From positions 619,780,255 to 619,844,254 of the forward strand of contig NC_081409.1 of NCBI RefSeq assembly GCF_030272615.1: a stretch of DNA of 64,000 nt, read 5' to 3'. The notes under the pieces are model-generated. The model was given only the letters and a program-made list of their open reading frames with translations, was not told the DNA's origin and did not search any database. The DNA comes from Cryptomeria japonica (lineage: Eukaryota > Streptophyta > Pinopsida > Cupressales > Cupressaceae). Below, one piece after another: positions 11,914 to 23,289 of this stretch. Numbering within the stretch: position 1 is the first letter of the stretch; every line of letters begins with the position of its first letter. Made by a program: the position numbers and the translations under genes.

Positions 11914-12697
11914 TATTTATGGTGAAAATGGATAACAATAATAACAATATTGAAAGACTAAATGAATTCAACCACCAAACCCTAGCCTAACAATGAACAA
12001 AGATCCACCATAACATATGAAGATTACCTAAGACAATGCAAATAACTCAAAATCACAAAGATTATACCATCACATGTCCAATAGGGTTTTGATCTCCATT
12101 CTTCCTATCTCCATTGATCTTGCTTGATATACTTGCTCTCAGATTTTTATATGCACAAGAGCTCAACAAAGAACGGAATGTGGTTGCAAGTGGAATTGTA
12201 GTGTAGCCAAGTACTCCAAAATCAGTCATTAGGATGTGTCATTAGGATATGACAATGAAGAAGGCATCTCTTTAAATAGAAGACACAATAAGAAATGGAG
12301 GGTTAAGATTGAGAGGTGTAAAAAGAGAGGTCGGCTAGGATTAGAGGGTAGGTAAAAGAAATACCAAAATAATGAAAGAGGTAGGTAGTGTATGAATTAA
12401 GAGATGAATGACATGTGTCATGTGTAGAAAAAGATAATGAATTAAATAAATAAATAAAGATTTATTTAATTAATAGAAGAAGTAGGACAATTAAATAAAT
12501 AAAATATTTATTTAATTTAGGAAAGGGATAATTTAAATAAATAAATGTATTTATTTAAATGAGAAATAAGGCTAGAAGAGGATAAATGAATTAATTAAAT
12601 AAATAAAAATTTATTTAATTAATAGAAGAATTAGGCTTAGATAATTAAATAAATAAAATATTTATTTAATTAGACATGACAATTTTGAGTGTCTACA
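11914..12697 (-). repeat. 3' LTR (left) of the Tat-like element
   Basis: Read on the minus strand it begins TGTAGACACTCAAAATTG and ends CCATAAATA. The last dinucleotide is TA instead of CA in both LTRs. It contains several TTAATTAAATAAATAAA blocks. By eye it matches 20787-21570 base for base. Confidence 0.9.
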
Positions 12698-13462
12698 TTT
12701 TGCCCCTCTTTGAGACAATGCGGCTTGTCGCGTTGTTTCAAAGAAGATAAGATGAACTGATACAGAGTTGCCCCAGTATGGGAATGATATGCCCCCTCGA
12801 GAGATTTTTATATGCACAAGAGCTCAACAAAGAACGGAATGTGGTTGCAAGTGGAATTGTAGTGTAGCCAAGTACTCCAAAATCAGTCATTAGGATGTGT
12901 CATTAGGATATGACAATGAAGAAGGCATCTCTTTAAATAGAAGACACAATAAGAAATGGAGGGTTAAGATTGAGAGGTGTAAAAAGAGAGGTCGGCTAGG
13001 ATTAGAGGGTAGGTAAAAGAAATACCAAAATAATGAAAGAGGTAGGTAGTGTATGAATTAAGAGATGAATGACATGTGTCATGTGTAGAAAAAGATAATG
13101 AATTAAATAAATAAATAAAGATTTATTTAATTAATAGAAGAAGTAGGACAATTAAATAAATAAAATATTTATTTAATTTAGGAAAGGGATAATTTAAATA
13201 AATAAATGTATTTATTTAAATGAGAAATAAGGCTAGAAGAGGATAAATGAATTAATTAAATAAATAAAAATTTATTTAATTAATAGAAGAATTAGGCTTA
13301 GATAATTAAATAAATAAAATATTTATTTAATTAGACATGACAATTTTGAGTGTCTACATTTTGCCCCTCTTTGAGACAATGCGGCTTGTCGCGTTGTTTC
13401 AAAGAAGATAAGATGAACTGATACAGAGTTGCCCCAGTATGGGAATGATATGCCCCCTCGAG
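12141..13462. repeat. perfect 661-bp tandem duplication
   Basis: 12141-12801 is repeated as 12802-13462, from AGATTTTTATATGC to CCCCCTCGAG. I see no difference between the units. Each unit contains most of the LTR, the polypurine tract and about 100 bp of adjacent interior, so the element carries two PPT/LTR junctions. Either a very recent unequal event or an assembly duplication. Confidence 0.9.
12698..12711 (-). other. polypurine tract
   Basis: On the minus strand AAAGAGGGGCAAAA directly precedes the LTR start TGTAGACAC, as expected for second-strand priming of the 3' LTR. It is repeated at 13359-13372 in the duplicated unit. Confidence 0.75.
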
Positions 13463-14106
13463 AGATTGGATGAAAATGTCTGAAAAGATTGCAGACAATC
13501 TCTCGATAAGAAAGACAGGATAGAATGGATTGACCGGATAAAGTGACAAAGTCACAGGATAAAGAAGACTGACTCGAGAAATGAAGGCGAGGGCTAGGGG
13601 TAGTCTATAAGATAGACCACGGGGGAAAATACATCCTCATTGTCATCTACACCATCACAAGAGCATAGTGCAAAGCGAAAATAAAGCAGCAACAGTCAGC
13701 AGCGATGGCTTTGGTTCATAGATTTGACCGCGTTCGCCGATTCTAGAGGCCAACAGAGGTAGGAGAGCCAATAAGTACCACAAAACCTCCTCGTACTTTG
13801 ACGCATTTATTGTCATTAATGCATGTCGAATAGGTTAATAAATGCACTTAGACTAGGGTCCAAAAAGTGTCAAAAAACGTCCAGGCACGTCTGTGCAGAG
13901 CATAGGCATGTCTGTGTCAAGAAGGCGCATCTGTGTTTTTCAGGCGCGTCTATGCAGTCTTTGAGCGCGTTTATGTCAAAAAATGCACAGTTTTAGTCTT
14001 CTAGGTCAAATCGACAGTTCTGTGATGAACATACGCTGTCGATTGGATAAGCTGCTGAGAGGATACACTCAAGCAGGTCCTCTAGGAAGACTAGGATAGA
14101 TCAAGG
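13463..14106 (+). other. leader region of the opposite-strand ORF
   Basis: GC-richer than its surroundings. An ATG at 13704 opens a short frame that soon meets a TAG. Between about 13885 and 13980 five degenerate copies of AGGCGCGTCTGTG are spaced about 20 bp apart, with CG/CA/TG differences that look like CpG decay. No domain recognised. Confidence 0.4.
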
Positions 14107-14345
14107 CACTTTGTGATGAACAGGGAGCACCAAGATAGGCAGCACTTTGTGATGAACAGGGAGTGCGAATGTGAGTAACACTTTGTGATGAACAGTGAGT
14201 GTCACACACGTAGTACTTTGTGATGAACAGGGAGTACTACTAGGATAGATAGCAACACTTTGTGATGAACAGTGAGTGTCACTAGGATAGGTAAGCGTAT
14301 GCATTTAGATAGCAAGTAGCATTTTGTGATAAACAGTGAATGCCA
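14107..14345. repeat. minisatellite with ACTTTGTGATGAACAG core
   Basis: Six units at irregular 32-65 bp spacing share ACTTTGTGATGAACAGGGAG(T/C). The last is degenerate (ATTTTGTGATAAACAG), and a stray half copy lies at about 14018. The 67-aa minus ORF over it is only the repeat translated. Confidence 0.85.
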
Positions 14346-14372
14346 CGATAACTGACATGATTGAGTTGCTTG

Positions 14373-14940
14373 ACTGCAGGAGTACTTGCCGATGCTGGAG
14401 TCACGGGAGAGATTCCCATCGACTCAGAGGTTGCGACCTGAGTTGACAGCCGAGGACTGAGCTGCGATTGAGGTTATGGGATTGAGATACATTCTATATG
14501 TGCCTGAGTTTTGGGTGAACATGGGATTGTTGACTGCATTGGCTGAGAGATGGCACTCAGAGACTTGTAGTTTGTATTTGTCGATGGGTGAGATGACAGT
14601 CACCTTGGAGGATGTATACAGGATTCTACGGATACCGATCGATGGGGAGTGAGTACCCTATGATCGAGACGGAGATAGGGATGCACTAAGACAAGTGTTC
14701 TAGGATCCAGGACTAGGGATGAGGGTGGGACATGTGGCATGGGATACCATGACATGGACAGGATTAGCACTACCAACAGTGTTGACAGGAGTTATCAGTG
14801 GGTTCCTCTGTCTGGATAGGATGACACGAGGGGTGACTGCAGGGGAGACAGGGGCCAGGAGAGTTGATCTTGGGGTGGGTCCTTCTAGGGCTCAAACTCC
14901 ATCGAGGCCAGGCAGCTCTGAGGGAGGGAGTTCATCATAG
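14373..14940 (+). pseudogene. plant mobile domain (PMD) ORF, truncated
   Basis: One frame from about 14373 to the TAG at 14938, with internal stops TGA, TGA (14648) and TAG (14701). At 14545-14645 it reads LAERWHSETCSLYL then GEMTVTLEDVYRILRIPIDG. This is the hallmark of the plant mobile domain (aminotransferase-like family), which has been domesticated in some plants and also rides in transposons. Soon after, the frame runs into a Gly/Ser/Arg-rich tail, and most of the usual C-terminal half of the domain is missing. It lies opposite in strand to pol, between pol and the 3' LTR. I recall antisense additional ORFs in this place in Tat-lineage elements. Confident on the domain, not on activity. 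Confidence 0.75.
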
Positions 14941-16430
14941 CCTTAGAGGGCTCCCTATGTATCAGTATTGTACCATTTTTTGTATTGTAGACACCTGCGG
15001 GTGATTTTGTAGCCATATGAGTCTTTTAACATCATTGTATCATGACACTTTTGATTATATATGAGAGATGATCCATTTTTGCGGCAGCTATATGCATGTG
15101 TACCTATGTGATGAAATGTTCTTATGTGATACATGTTTTATGATATGGATGCTTATATGATGCAATGCAATATATTTTTGTTCTTTTATGTTGTATATGT
15201 GATGCATGATGCAAATGTGAATGTATGTAATGAAAATGAATATGATAATGCAAATGATTATTTACATAATGAAAATGTGAGATGTGCTAACATGTGTTGT
15301 ATGCAGGATGTGATGCAATTGTGATATCTATATGTATGTATGAAATGCTTATATGTGGTGATGTAGGTGTAACTATATGAAATGCAAATGTTTTTGGTGT
15401 GTCATTATACTCAGTCATGTGATAGCGGGCTACACGGATTCGAGAAGGACAATGGAAGTCAATCAAGAAAGGGGGATGGAAGATAGAAGATATGAACGTG
15501 AAAGAGCTTCTTGTGCGTTATCATCATTGAGCTTTATTATGGCAAAATAGGTTATGACAATCGAGGCATTTGTTTGGCCCAGAAAGTCATTGTACCTGTT
15601 TGCATGGAGATAAGACAGTCACAAACAAGGAATGCCCCAGTTCATACTAGACTCACAGTGTCCTCATATCCTTAGACAAGTCATAGCATTACTAAGAGAC
15701 AATCCACAGACAGCAAATGCAAATAGGTGACGATACCCCATCCTCGCCTTTCTAGTCAAAGACATCTTAGAGATAGAATCTCTAATCAAAGACATCCTGG
15801 AAAAGCTAAAAGACATGTCACCGAAAAAGATGAAATCAAAAGAAAACCAAGACTCGACACCAACATCCACTGTAGTCCTTAAGTTTAGTGTCTCTTGTCA
15901 CTTGTATAAGTCTTATTTTGATTGTGGTCACAATGTTCACTTTCACAAAAAGGATAGATAGCACTGAACCATAATGTTGTCTGAGTCTGTTGAAAGATTT
16001 GATTTGTTGAAGCCCATTGTTGTTGCTGTGTCTCATTTGAAACTGACTGAATCCATGAAACTGATACCTTATTGCGGAGAAGATGGAACTTTATTGTGAA
16101 CTGGCGATGCAGATGTTGCTTTATTGCGGATTGTGCGCGGATAGACTTGAAGGAAGCTGGAAGAAACTGTACTCCTCGAAACATGTGATGTTCTCAGTTC
16201 CACACCCATCACTAGACGTAGGAATTGGCCGTAGTCACAGATAGGATCCAATTTATTATGGATGAAAAGGGGGTGAAAAGGGAGGGTTATGGATGGCTAA
16301 CCAATCTTAGGTAGATCAATAACAAGCCATGATGGGAATGGGTAAGTTTATTGTGAGTGAATAGGTTGTGAGTGTGTGCAAAGTGAAAGGATGAAAGAGA
16401 ATCCTGAAGGAGAGAGGAGCAATGTCTCTA
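14941..16430. other. non-coding interior of the Tat-like element
   Basis: Contains an AT-rich stretch with repeated ATG-rich words (ATGATGCAAATG, ATGTGATGCA) at about 15060-15400. The rest shows no convincing ORF; the small minus ORFs at 15664-16251 overlap each other in different frames and lack motifs. A T-rich run follows at 16510-16660. Confidence 0.4.
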
Positions 16431-16434
16431 CGCA

Positions 16435-16590
16435 TGGCGCTGGTGACCCAGTTTTCACCATGGTACTTGCCCAGGGCGCCACCGAAGTGGTTTTCACCGT
16501 TGGACGAAATTATTTCTCTTTACTTTTCTTGATTTTTCAATTTTTTTGTTGTCACAAGGCGCCTGTTTGCCAGGTTTTCACCAAGTAACG
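16435..16590. repeat. three copies of a GGCGCC...GTTTTCACC motif
   Basis: GGCGC(C/T), then 9-10 variable bases, then GTTTTCACC occurs at 16435, 16475 and 16557. Two more copies, with 8-base spacers, lie inside the RT-containing ORF at 19689 and 19753. On the minus strand each encodes a GEN-plus-four-residues-A type peptide. Confidence 0.65.
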
Positions 16591-16679
16591 ATTTTTTTGT
16601 TTTATAATTTTTTTGTATTTTTTTGAAAATTTTTGATTTTTTTTTTTTTTGTATTTTTGAATTAAGGTATTCCAAAGAG

Positions 16680-17505
16680 CTATGTGTAGAACCTGCAAAG
16701 GTGCATGCTGTTGATAGGATCCTCCAAGGGTTCACCTTCTGTAGTTGAGAGCTGATATGCCCCAGATCCATATGCTACTGTGATGATGTAAGGACCAAGC
16801 CAGTTTGGTTCGAACTTGCCCTTCTTATCTCTGTCTTGCTGATTCTTGGGGTTCTCTCTGAGGACTAAGTCACCTACCTCAAATGCGCGAGGCTTGACTT
16901 TGTGATTGTAGCTGCATTGTTCCTTGACTGAATGATGTGTAGCTTGAGTGTCTGTCTTCCTTGATAAAGGAATTGAGATAGAATTACTAGTGTGTGGACT
17001 ACACAGGCCCATATGCATGTCACCTGAAGAAGTTTGGGCATCACTGATAATAAAGTCCTTTGAGGAAGCTCCATTAAAGGTCCATGATGTATCACCAGAA
17101 GGAAAAGGATGTGTGGAACAAGTGGATGAGTTATGAAGGCTTATGATTGTGAAAAGAAGTGAAAGTAGGATAGCATGATGGAGACTTAGGATCAACAAGT
17201 ATGCTTTATGACTTGAAATTTTAGAACTTTTTCCCCTAGTTATTTTGATATTAGGGGAGATCAACTCTTTCTCTTTTTGCTTCATAGGATTTTTATCCTT
17301 GACTTTGATTTTTGCAGAGTCTAGTAGCTTTTGATTTTGATTTGGACTAAAGGACTTTTCTTTAGTTTTTACTTTTAGATTTTTCTTTTCAAAGCTTGAT
17401 TTGTGATCCCCAATTAGTAAGGGCTTTTGTAATTCTTGTTGATCCAAGTCTGGAAGAGGAGTGAAAATGGAATGAGTAGATGAAATGGTAAGGCTATGTG
17501 AGTTC
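16680..17505 (-). pseudogene. integrase C-terminus fused to filler
   Basis: Part of an open frame 16680-17624 (314 codons). Its last 75 or so residues (about 16680-16910) are a Gypsy integrase C-terminal domain: KVKPRAFEVGDLVLREN, then FEPNWLGPYIITVAYGSGAYQL, ending in HLCRFYT. The H2C2 zinc finger and DDE core that should precede it are missing. Instead about 550 nt of low-complexity Ser/Lys-rich sequence (about 16940-17500) bridges to the archaeal-type RNase H. The join is in frame, which is why the ORF looks intact, but the product cannot be an integrase. Confidence 0.7.
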
Positions 17506-18347
17506 TCAAGAGGGTTGGTGAATGAAAGTGCGGCGTTGGTTGTTCGATAGATCGGGAGGTAAGATATTGTCGCGAAGGTATGTGAATATGGGACCATATA
17601 ACTGGGATTCAGGACCAACAACACATATCATTTCCGTAGGAGTGATCTCATATGACGGAATCAGCAGGTTGTCTACCAGGAACTCATAGCAGGTCTCATT
17701 TTGCAGTAGATCAATGAGCGAAGCAATTGTAGCCATGGCATCAGCAGCGCGATTCTGTTCTCTTGGTATCTGCTCAAACTCTATCTTTGCAAAGTGTTGT
17801 TTCAGATCATCTACCAGTTGTTTGTAAGGCATTAGCTTTTCCCTTTTGTTTGATAATCATCAATTGCTTGACGGATGACAAGTTGAGAATCCCCAAAAAC
17901 ACGAAGCTCTTGGATCTTCCATTGAACTGCAATTCTTAGCCCAGTTGTTAATGCCTCGTACTCCACTATATTTTTGGTGCAAGGAAATGATAAGCGGTAT
18001 GACTTTGGTATAGAATCGCCTTGGGGAGTTATAAAGAGTATACCTGCTCCTGCCCCGTGCTGTGTGTATGAGCCGTCAAAGTATAGTTGCCATGGCTTTG
18101 CAGGTGATATTGTTAGAATGGACTCATCTGGAAATTCTGACTGTAGAGGAACATCATCTATCATGGGAGCATCTGCCAGTTGGTTTGCAATTGCTTGTCC
18201 TTTTATAGCTTTTCTGTCCACGTATTCAATATCGAATTCACTCAAGATCATTACCCACTTGGCCAGCCGCCCAGTAAGTGTAGCTTTGTTGAGAAGATAT
18301 TTTAGTGGATCAATTCTGGCAATCAACTTAGTCTTGTGAGTGAGCAT
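17506..18347 (-). pseudogene. archaeal-type RNase H and end of RNase H
   Basis: The frame 17832-18347 carries the end of the canonical Gypsy RNase H (HKTKLIARIDPLKYLLNK...LAKWVMILSEFDIEYV), followed by a second RNase H with PWQLYFDGSYTQHGAGAG, EYEALTTGL and VFGDSQLVIRQ, supplying the Asp, Glu and Asp metal ligands. The end of the domain is in another frame, 17506-17832, with EQIPREQNRAADAMA. The one-base shift near 17845 is revealed by the duplicate at 20330, which has one extra base in the same place. An RNase H of this second type downstream of RT-RNase H is typical of Tat-lineage Gypsy elements. Confidence 0.85.
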
Positions 18348-20343
18348 ATAATGTCATAATTTTTGTGAAGCAAAGACCATAGTGAGACACGCACGTTTGA
18401 TTGGAGTGTAGTTTAGCTCATATCCCACCAATGTGCGACTGATATAGTAGACTGCTTTTTCCTTGCCGTCAGGTATTTGCTGTGCTAGGAGTGCCCCCAG
18501 TGCTGTCGGAGTAGCCGATATGTAAAGTAGCAATGGTTGATCTGGAATTGGTGGCATCAAAACTGGCGGGTTCAAAAGATATTCTTTGAGCGCCTGAAAA
18601 GCCTGTTGATAGTTCTCATCCCATTTGAACTTAATGTTTTTGTGTAGCAGATGCTGGAAAGGGTTACACTTATCTGCAAGTTGTGCTATGAATCTTCGTA
18701 TGGACTAGAGTCTCCCTTGTAAAGATCGAAGTTGACTGATATTCTTGGGTGGTGGCATGTCCAAGATAGCCTTGACTTTTGCTGGATCAGCTTCTATTCC
18801 TCTTTTAGACATAATGAATCCTAGGAGCTTCTCGGAGGTTACTCCAAAGACACATTTCTTAGGATTTAGTCTTACCTTGTATTTTTCCAGCCTATCAAAG
18901 ACAACTGAAAGTATGTTCAAGTGTGTGTCTCTGTCTATTGATTTTCCCAAAAGATCATCAACATAATCTTCCACGGTTATGTGCATGAGATCATGGAAGA
19001 TAGTAGTCATGGCTCGTTGATACGTGGCACCTGCATTTTTCAGCCCAAAGGGCATGACATTCCAACAAAATGTTCCCCATGGACAAGTAAATGATGTTTT
19101 ATGTTGATCTTCAGGTGCAATCCTGATTTGATTATATCCAGAAAATCCGTCCATTAAAGATAGCATTTCATGACCTGCCGTGAGATCAACGATCAAGTCA
19201 ATGTTTGGTAATGGGAAATCGTCCTTTGGACAAGCCTTGTTGATATCCCTAAAGTCTGTACATATTCGGATGCTGCAATCTGGTTTGCTGACAGGTACTA
19301 GATTGGAGATCCATTTGGGATAATCAATTGGGCATATGAATCCGACATCCAATAATTTCTCCAGCTCTGCCTTGACTAGCAATGCCACTTGTGGATGCAT
19401 TTTCCTTAATTTCTGCTTTACTGGTTTTGCCCTCGGTTTAACTGTTAAATGATGTATTACTAAATCCAGGTCTAGTCCAGGCATATCAGCATAAGACCAT
19501 GCGAAGTTGATTTGTCGTTCCTTGAAAAAGCTTATGAACTTTGTCCTCTCGGCCTCTGTCAATGATTGAGCCAAAAATATGTTGTGTGGAACTTCTGCTG
19601 TACCAATGTTTGTCTTTATAGTCTCCTCTACCAACATGGATGATTTTTCCTCGTATGATGCTGGGAGAATGTCGAGCCTTCCATCTTCAGGCGCCTCAGA
19701 GAGGTTTTCACCCTTAGATACGTCCTTTCTTTTTACTTTTTCGGAGTCAGATAGCGCCACAGTGTGGTTTTCACCATAAGACTCTTGTTTTGTTTTTATT
19801 TTCACATTTTTGCGACTAGAAGGCCCGACACCCTCACCAAAGTATGCCATGTTATTAAGTTCTATGGCGTATCCTACTTTGTGTTCTCCGGGAGGAAGAT
19901 CATCACGAATGCCAAGATAATCGACAATAGCTTCGTCATTTTGAAATGTATCAAACTGTGCTGGTCCGTCATGATCCCAGTCAATGAGTTGGGGGTGGAC
20001 AAGGGGAAGGTCTTTAGTGTTTTCAGAGTTCGCAAGGCTAATAGTGAAGATGTGGTTATATTCAGGTATGTCAAGGTAATCGTCGAGGTCATCGATGGCA
20101 CTCTCCTCATCAGTTTCGATCGTGAGCGAATCCAAATTGTCATCACTAGTAGCACCCTCAGGGACAGGTGTCCTCATCCTATGTGATCTTGACCTAGGGC
20201 CTTGAAACGAAGCTTGTGCGGGATCCTCATGGGTCGGTTCTTGACCAACTCTGAATTTCTTGTAAAACTCCTCCTCCTCTGTAGGTTCCTCTGGCTCTCT
20301 AAATGTCTCGTTGAGCTCATAGTCGTCGGTATAGGATATCAGC
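18348..20343 (-). pseudogene. reverse transcriptase and RNase H of the Tat-like element
   Basis: Main frame 18705-20177; upstream codons without Met extend to about 20343. The N-terminal 180 residues are an acidic linker with no protease motif. RT motifs follow: WISNLVPVSKPD, RICTDFRDINKACPKD, LMDGFSGYNQI, FGLKNAGATYQRAM, VEDYVDDLLGKS (catalytic YVDD intact) and RLNPKKCVFGV. A TAG at 18705-18707 and a TGA near 18353 interrupt the connection and RNase H (LLLYISATPTALGALLAQ). Both fit decay of Gln CAG and Arg CGA codons. No frameshift lies between 18353 and 20177, and the polymerase core itself is uninterrupted. Gag and protease are missing upstream. Confidence 0.9.
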
Positions 20344-20786
20344 TAGGATAACGTATCGGGAGGATTGGCGAATGAAAGTGCGGCGTTGGTTGTTCGATAG
20401 ATCGGGAGGTAAGATATTGTCACGAAGGTATGTGAATATGGGACCATATAACTGGGATTTAGGACCAACAGCACATATCATTTTCGTAGGAGTGATCTCA
20501 TATGACGGAATCAGCAGGTTGTCTACCAGGAACTCATAGCAGGTCTCATTTTGCGGTAGATCAATGAGCGAAGCAATTGTAGCCATGGCATCAGCAGCGC
20601 GATTCTGTTCTCTTGGTATCTGCTCAAACTCTATCTTTGCAAAGTGCTGTTTCAGATCATCTACCAGTTGTTTGTAAGGCATTAGCTTTTCATCTTTTGT
20701 TTGATAATCATCAATTGCTTGACGGATGACCAGTTGAGAATCCCCAAAAACACGAAGCTCTTGGATCTTCCATTGAACTGCCAAAA
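20330..20786 (-). pseudogene. duplicated archaeal-type RNase H fragment at the 5' LTR
   Basis: Near-identical to 17510-17935 (VQWKIQELRVFGDSQLVIRQ onward) but in a single frame and extending into RYVILADILYRR, the usual lead-in to integrase. It joins the 5' LTR at 20787 with only a few bases of junction homology (TTGGCAG versus ATTGCAG), so PBS and gag have been lost here. The apparent signal-peptide-like N-terminus of this ORF (MNSFSLSILLLLL) is LTR sequence and has no meaning. Confidence 0.85.
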
Positions 20787-21570
20787 TATTTATGGTGAAA
20801 ATGGATAACAATAATAACAATATTGAAAGACTAAATGAATTCAACCACCAAACCCTAGCCTAACAATGAACAAAGATCCACCATAACATATGAAGATTAC
20901 CTAAGACAATGCAAATAACTCAAAATCACAAAGATTATACCATCACATGTCCAATAGGGTTTTGATCTCCATTCTTCCTATCTCCATTGATCTTGCTTGA
21001 TATACTTGCTCTCAGATTTTTATATGCACAAGAGCTCAACAAAGAACGGAATGTGGTTGCAAGTGGAATTGTAGTGTAGCCAAGTACTCCAAAATCAGTC
21101 ATTAGGATGTGTCATTAGGATATGACAATGAAGAAGGCATCTCTTTAAATAGAAGACACAATAAGAAATGGAGGGTTAAGATTGAGAGGTGTAAAAAGAG
21201 AGGTCGGCTAGGATTAGAGGGTAGGTAAAAGAAATACCAAAATAATGAAAGAGGTAGGTAGTGTATGAATTAAGAGATGAATGACATGTGTCATGTGTAG
21301 AAAAAGATAATGAATTAAATAAATAAATAAAGATTTATTTAATTAATAGAAGAAGTAGGACAATTAAATAAATAAAATATTTATTTAATTTAGGAAAGGG
21401 ATAATTTAAATAAATAAATGTATTTATTTAAATGAGAAATAAGGCTAGAAGAGGATAAATGAATTAATTAAATAAATAAAAATTTATTTAATTAATAGAA
21501 GAATTAGGCTTAGATAATTAAATAAATAAAATATTTATTTAATTAGACATGACAATTTTGAGTGTCTACA
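20787..21570 (-). repeat. 5' LTR (right) of the Tat-like element
   Basis: 784 bp, indistinguishable by eye from 11914-12697. Followed by the CTACC target duplication at 21571-21575. Confidence 0.9.
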
Positions 21571-21575
21571 CTACC

Positions 21576-21855
21576 TTTCTAAAATATTTGATGCTCTTAA
21601 ATTTGCAAGGCTATAGGAATGATCTCAATTCTGACTATAGGAATTACACACTTGATTTATTTCATGGGTATGTACCCTTCCAATCATTTTGACAAGTGAT
21701 GATCATCATATACTACCACTGTCATGCTTACAACAAACTTCAATTTATTTAGATGATAGGCATTCTGTAATAGCATGGGAACTCTCGCATACCCACCACT
21801 ATCATTCTCAGTGACATAATCTGTGTTACTCTCCCTCTTTCTCTTCCTACCAGTT
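21576..21855. other. short unassigned spacer
   Basis: Flank shared by two insertions. A minus-strand ORF spans the solo LTR boundary and is not meaningful. Nothing recognised. Confidence 0.35.
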
Positions 21856-21860
21856 GTTTC

Positions 21861-23284
21861 TATTGGCATATGTGCAGAGTTTGATGACATGATGATATTG
21901 TATGTTGTCATTGATGTCAATATATTGAAGTAAGCAAACTCGCAAGTGAACCAGTATATGCAAAGTGGTGAACCGGTATGTTGGAGTCTGAACCAGTATA
22001 TGAAAATTTTGTATTGAGGTTTCATTTTATATGACTACCGATTGGTAGTCTCAGCTTCAGGGTTTCTGGTTAATGTATTCCAAGTCTGCGTGATTCGACT
22101 GATGACATCTTGTGATGAGTTAGCATTGAAATGAAGATTAGATTGCATTGCCACGTCAACCTTGTGCATGTGAAGGGTCTTCTTTAGGATCTTGCATGAA
22201 GAATACTGATTCTATCAACCTCAGGAATGAGCAAAATCTTAGTAAATGGTGGAGAGCACGTGATGGGTTATCAACTTCCAGAAGCGGTGAAGAACGAACG
22301 ATGGAGAATGTCTTGAGATTTGTTCAAGATTATTTTACCCTATGTAATGTGTTTAAATGGCCAGGATTAGACCAACTGCATTATTAACCTAGATGCTTAG
22401 GGTTTTAGGTTTTGGCTACCGACCTAATCATTGTCTATAAGGTCGATGATGATTCTCATTTGAAGTTATTGGCAAATGATTGTATGTGAGGTGATTCTTG
22501 CTAGACCAGAGAAGTGAGTAGATACCTACAAAGTGTAATTGCAGATGTAAAGGAATTGAAGTGGATCTGCCTTGGCATTAAGTGTTGTTATCAAATCATT
22601 GTATTACCTATTGACTTCTAACCATTTCAGCAGTTGGAAAATCCCTTTACTGGGTACCTTTAATAGGCTTTTTGTAAATCCTTTAACAGGGTGACTCAAA
22701 ATCATTGAGTTTTTCAAATCCTCTTGCAAGGTAACCTTTAACATGGTTTTAACCTCTAACCAGTTATTTAGCCATCCCTTAACTGGGTGATCCCTAGCAG
22801 GATCGGTTCCTAGCAGAACCTGTTGTAAAGTCTTTAACCGGACTAGGCTCCTAACAAAGCGAACTTCAGAAGAGTTCAAGAGCAACTTGTGGGTATTCAT
22901 CCCCACCATGGTTTTTTCCAATTGGGTTTCCACATGAAAATAAGTGTGTCATGTGTGATGCTTTTTCATGTGATTCTTTAGTGTTTTATGTTAAGCAGTA
23001 ATGCAAGTTGATCCAGTGGTCATTATATTTCTGATGTATTACTTGTTTAAGAATATGGGTGAAGTGGAAATAAGATATTAGGTTTTGTGAAGATCTAAGT
23101 GTTACCGGTTTATGACTTTTATAGTCACTGTGTTTTACTGGTATTGCCTTCATTTAGATCGGTGATGTTGTTTACCAATTAGTGCAATCTTTGCAATTTA
23201 AGTTGTTAAAGAAGTTTTTGTCTATACCGATTCACCCCCCCTCTCAGTATCTATTGGGTATTTATTGTTCATCATTATTCATCA
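21861..23284 (+). mobile_element. solo LTR of Copia family A
   Basis: 1,424 bp, starting TATTGGCATATG (TG mutated to TA) and ending TTATTCATCA, flanked by a perfect GTTTC duplication (21856-21860 and 23285-23289). Shares the diagnostic blocks of the family listed for 1675-3091. No interior sequence remains, so it arose by recombination between LTRs. Confidence 0.9.
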
Positions 23285-23289
23285 GTTTC

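Larger units (their letters stand above)
11914..21570 (-). mobile_element. rearranged Tat-like Ty3/Gypsy element, 9.7 kb
   Basis: Bounded by 784-bp LTRs that look identical and by a 5-bp duplication CTACC (11909-11913 and 21571-21575). Coding strand is minus: the 5' LTR is on the right, and the polypurine tract abuts the left LTR. The interior is scrambled. Gag and protease are absent. A duplicated RNase H fragment adjoins the 5' LTR where the PBS should be. Pol has RT, RNase H and archaeal-type RNase H, but the integrase core is replaced by filler. A plus-strand plant-mobile-domain ORF lies between pol and the 3' LTR. Identical LTRs mean a recent insertion, so a defective copy may have moved in trans or been rearranged very recently. 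An assembly collapse cannot be excluded. Confidence 0.8.

Noticed and set aside
14107-14345. Regularly recurring 16-20 bp core that could suggest a CRISPR array
   Set aside because: Eukaryotic transposon interior, unequal spacing, degenerate units, spacers related to one another; a minisatellite.
20317-20844. ORF beginning with a signal-peptide-like hydrophobic stretch
   Set aside because: The hydrophobic start is LTR sequence read through the junction; only the RNase H part is real.
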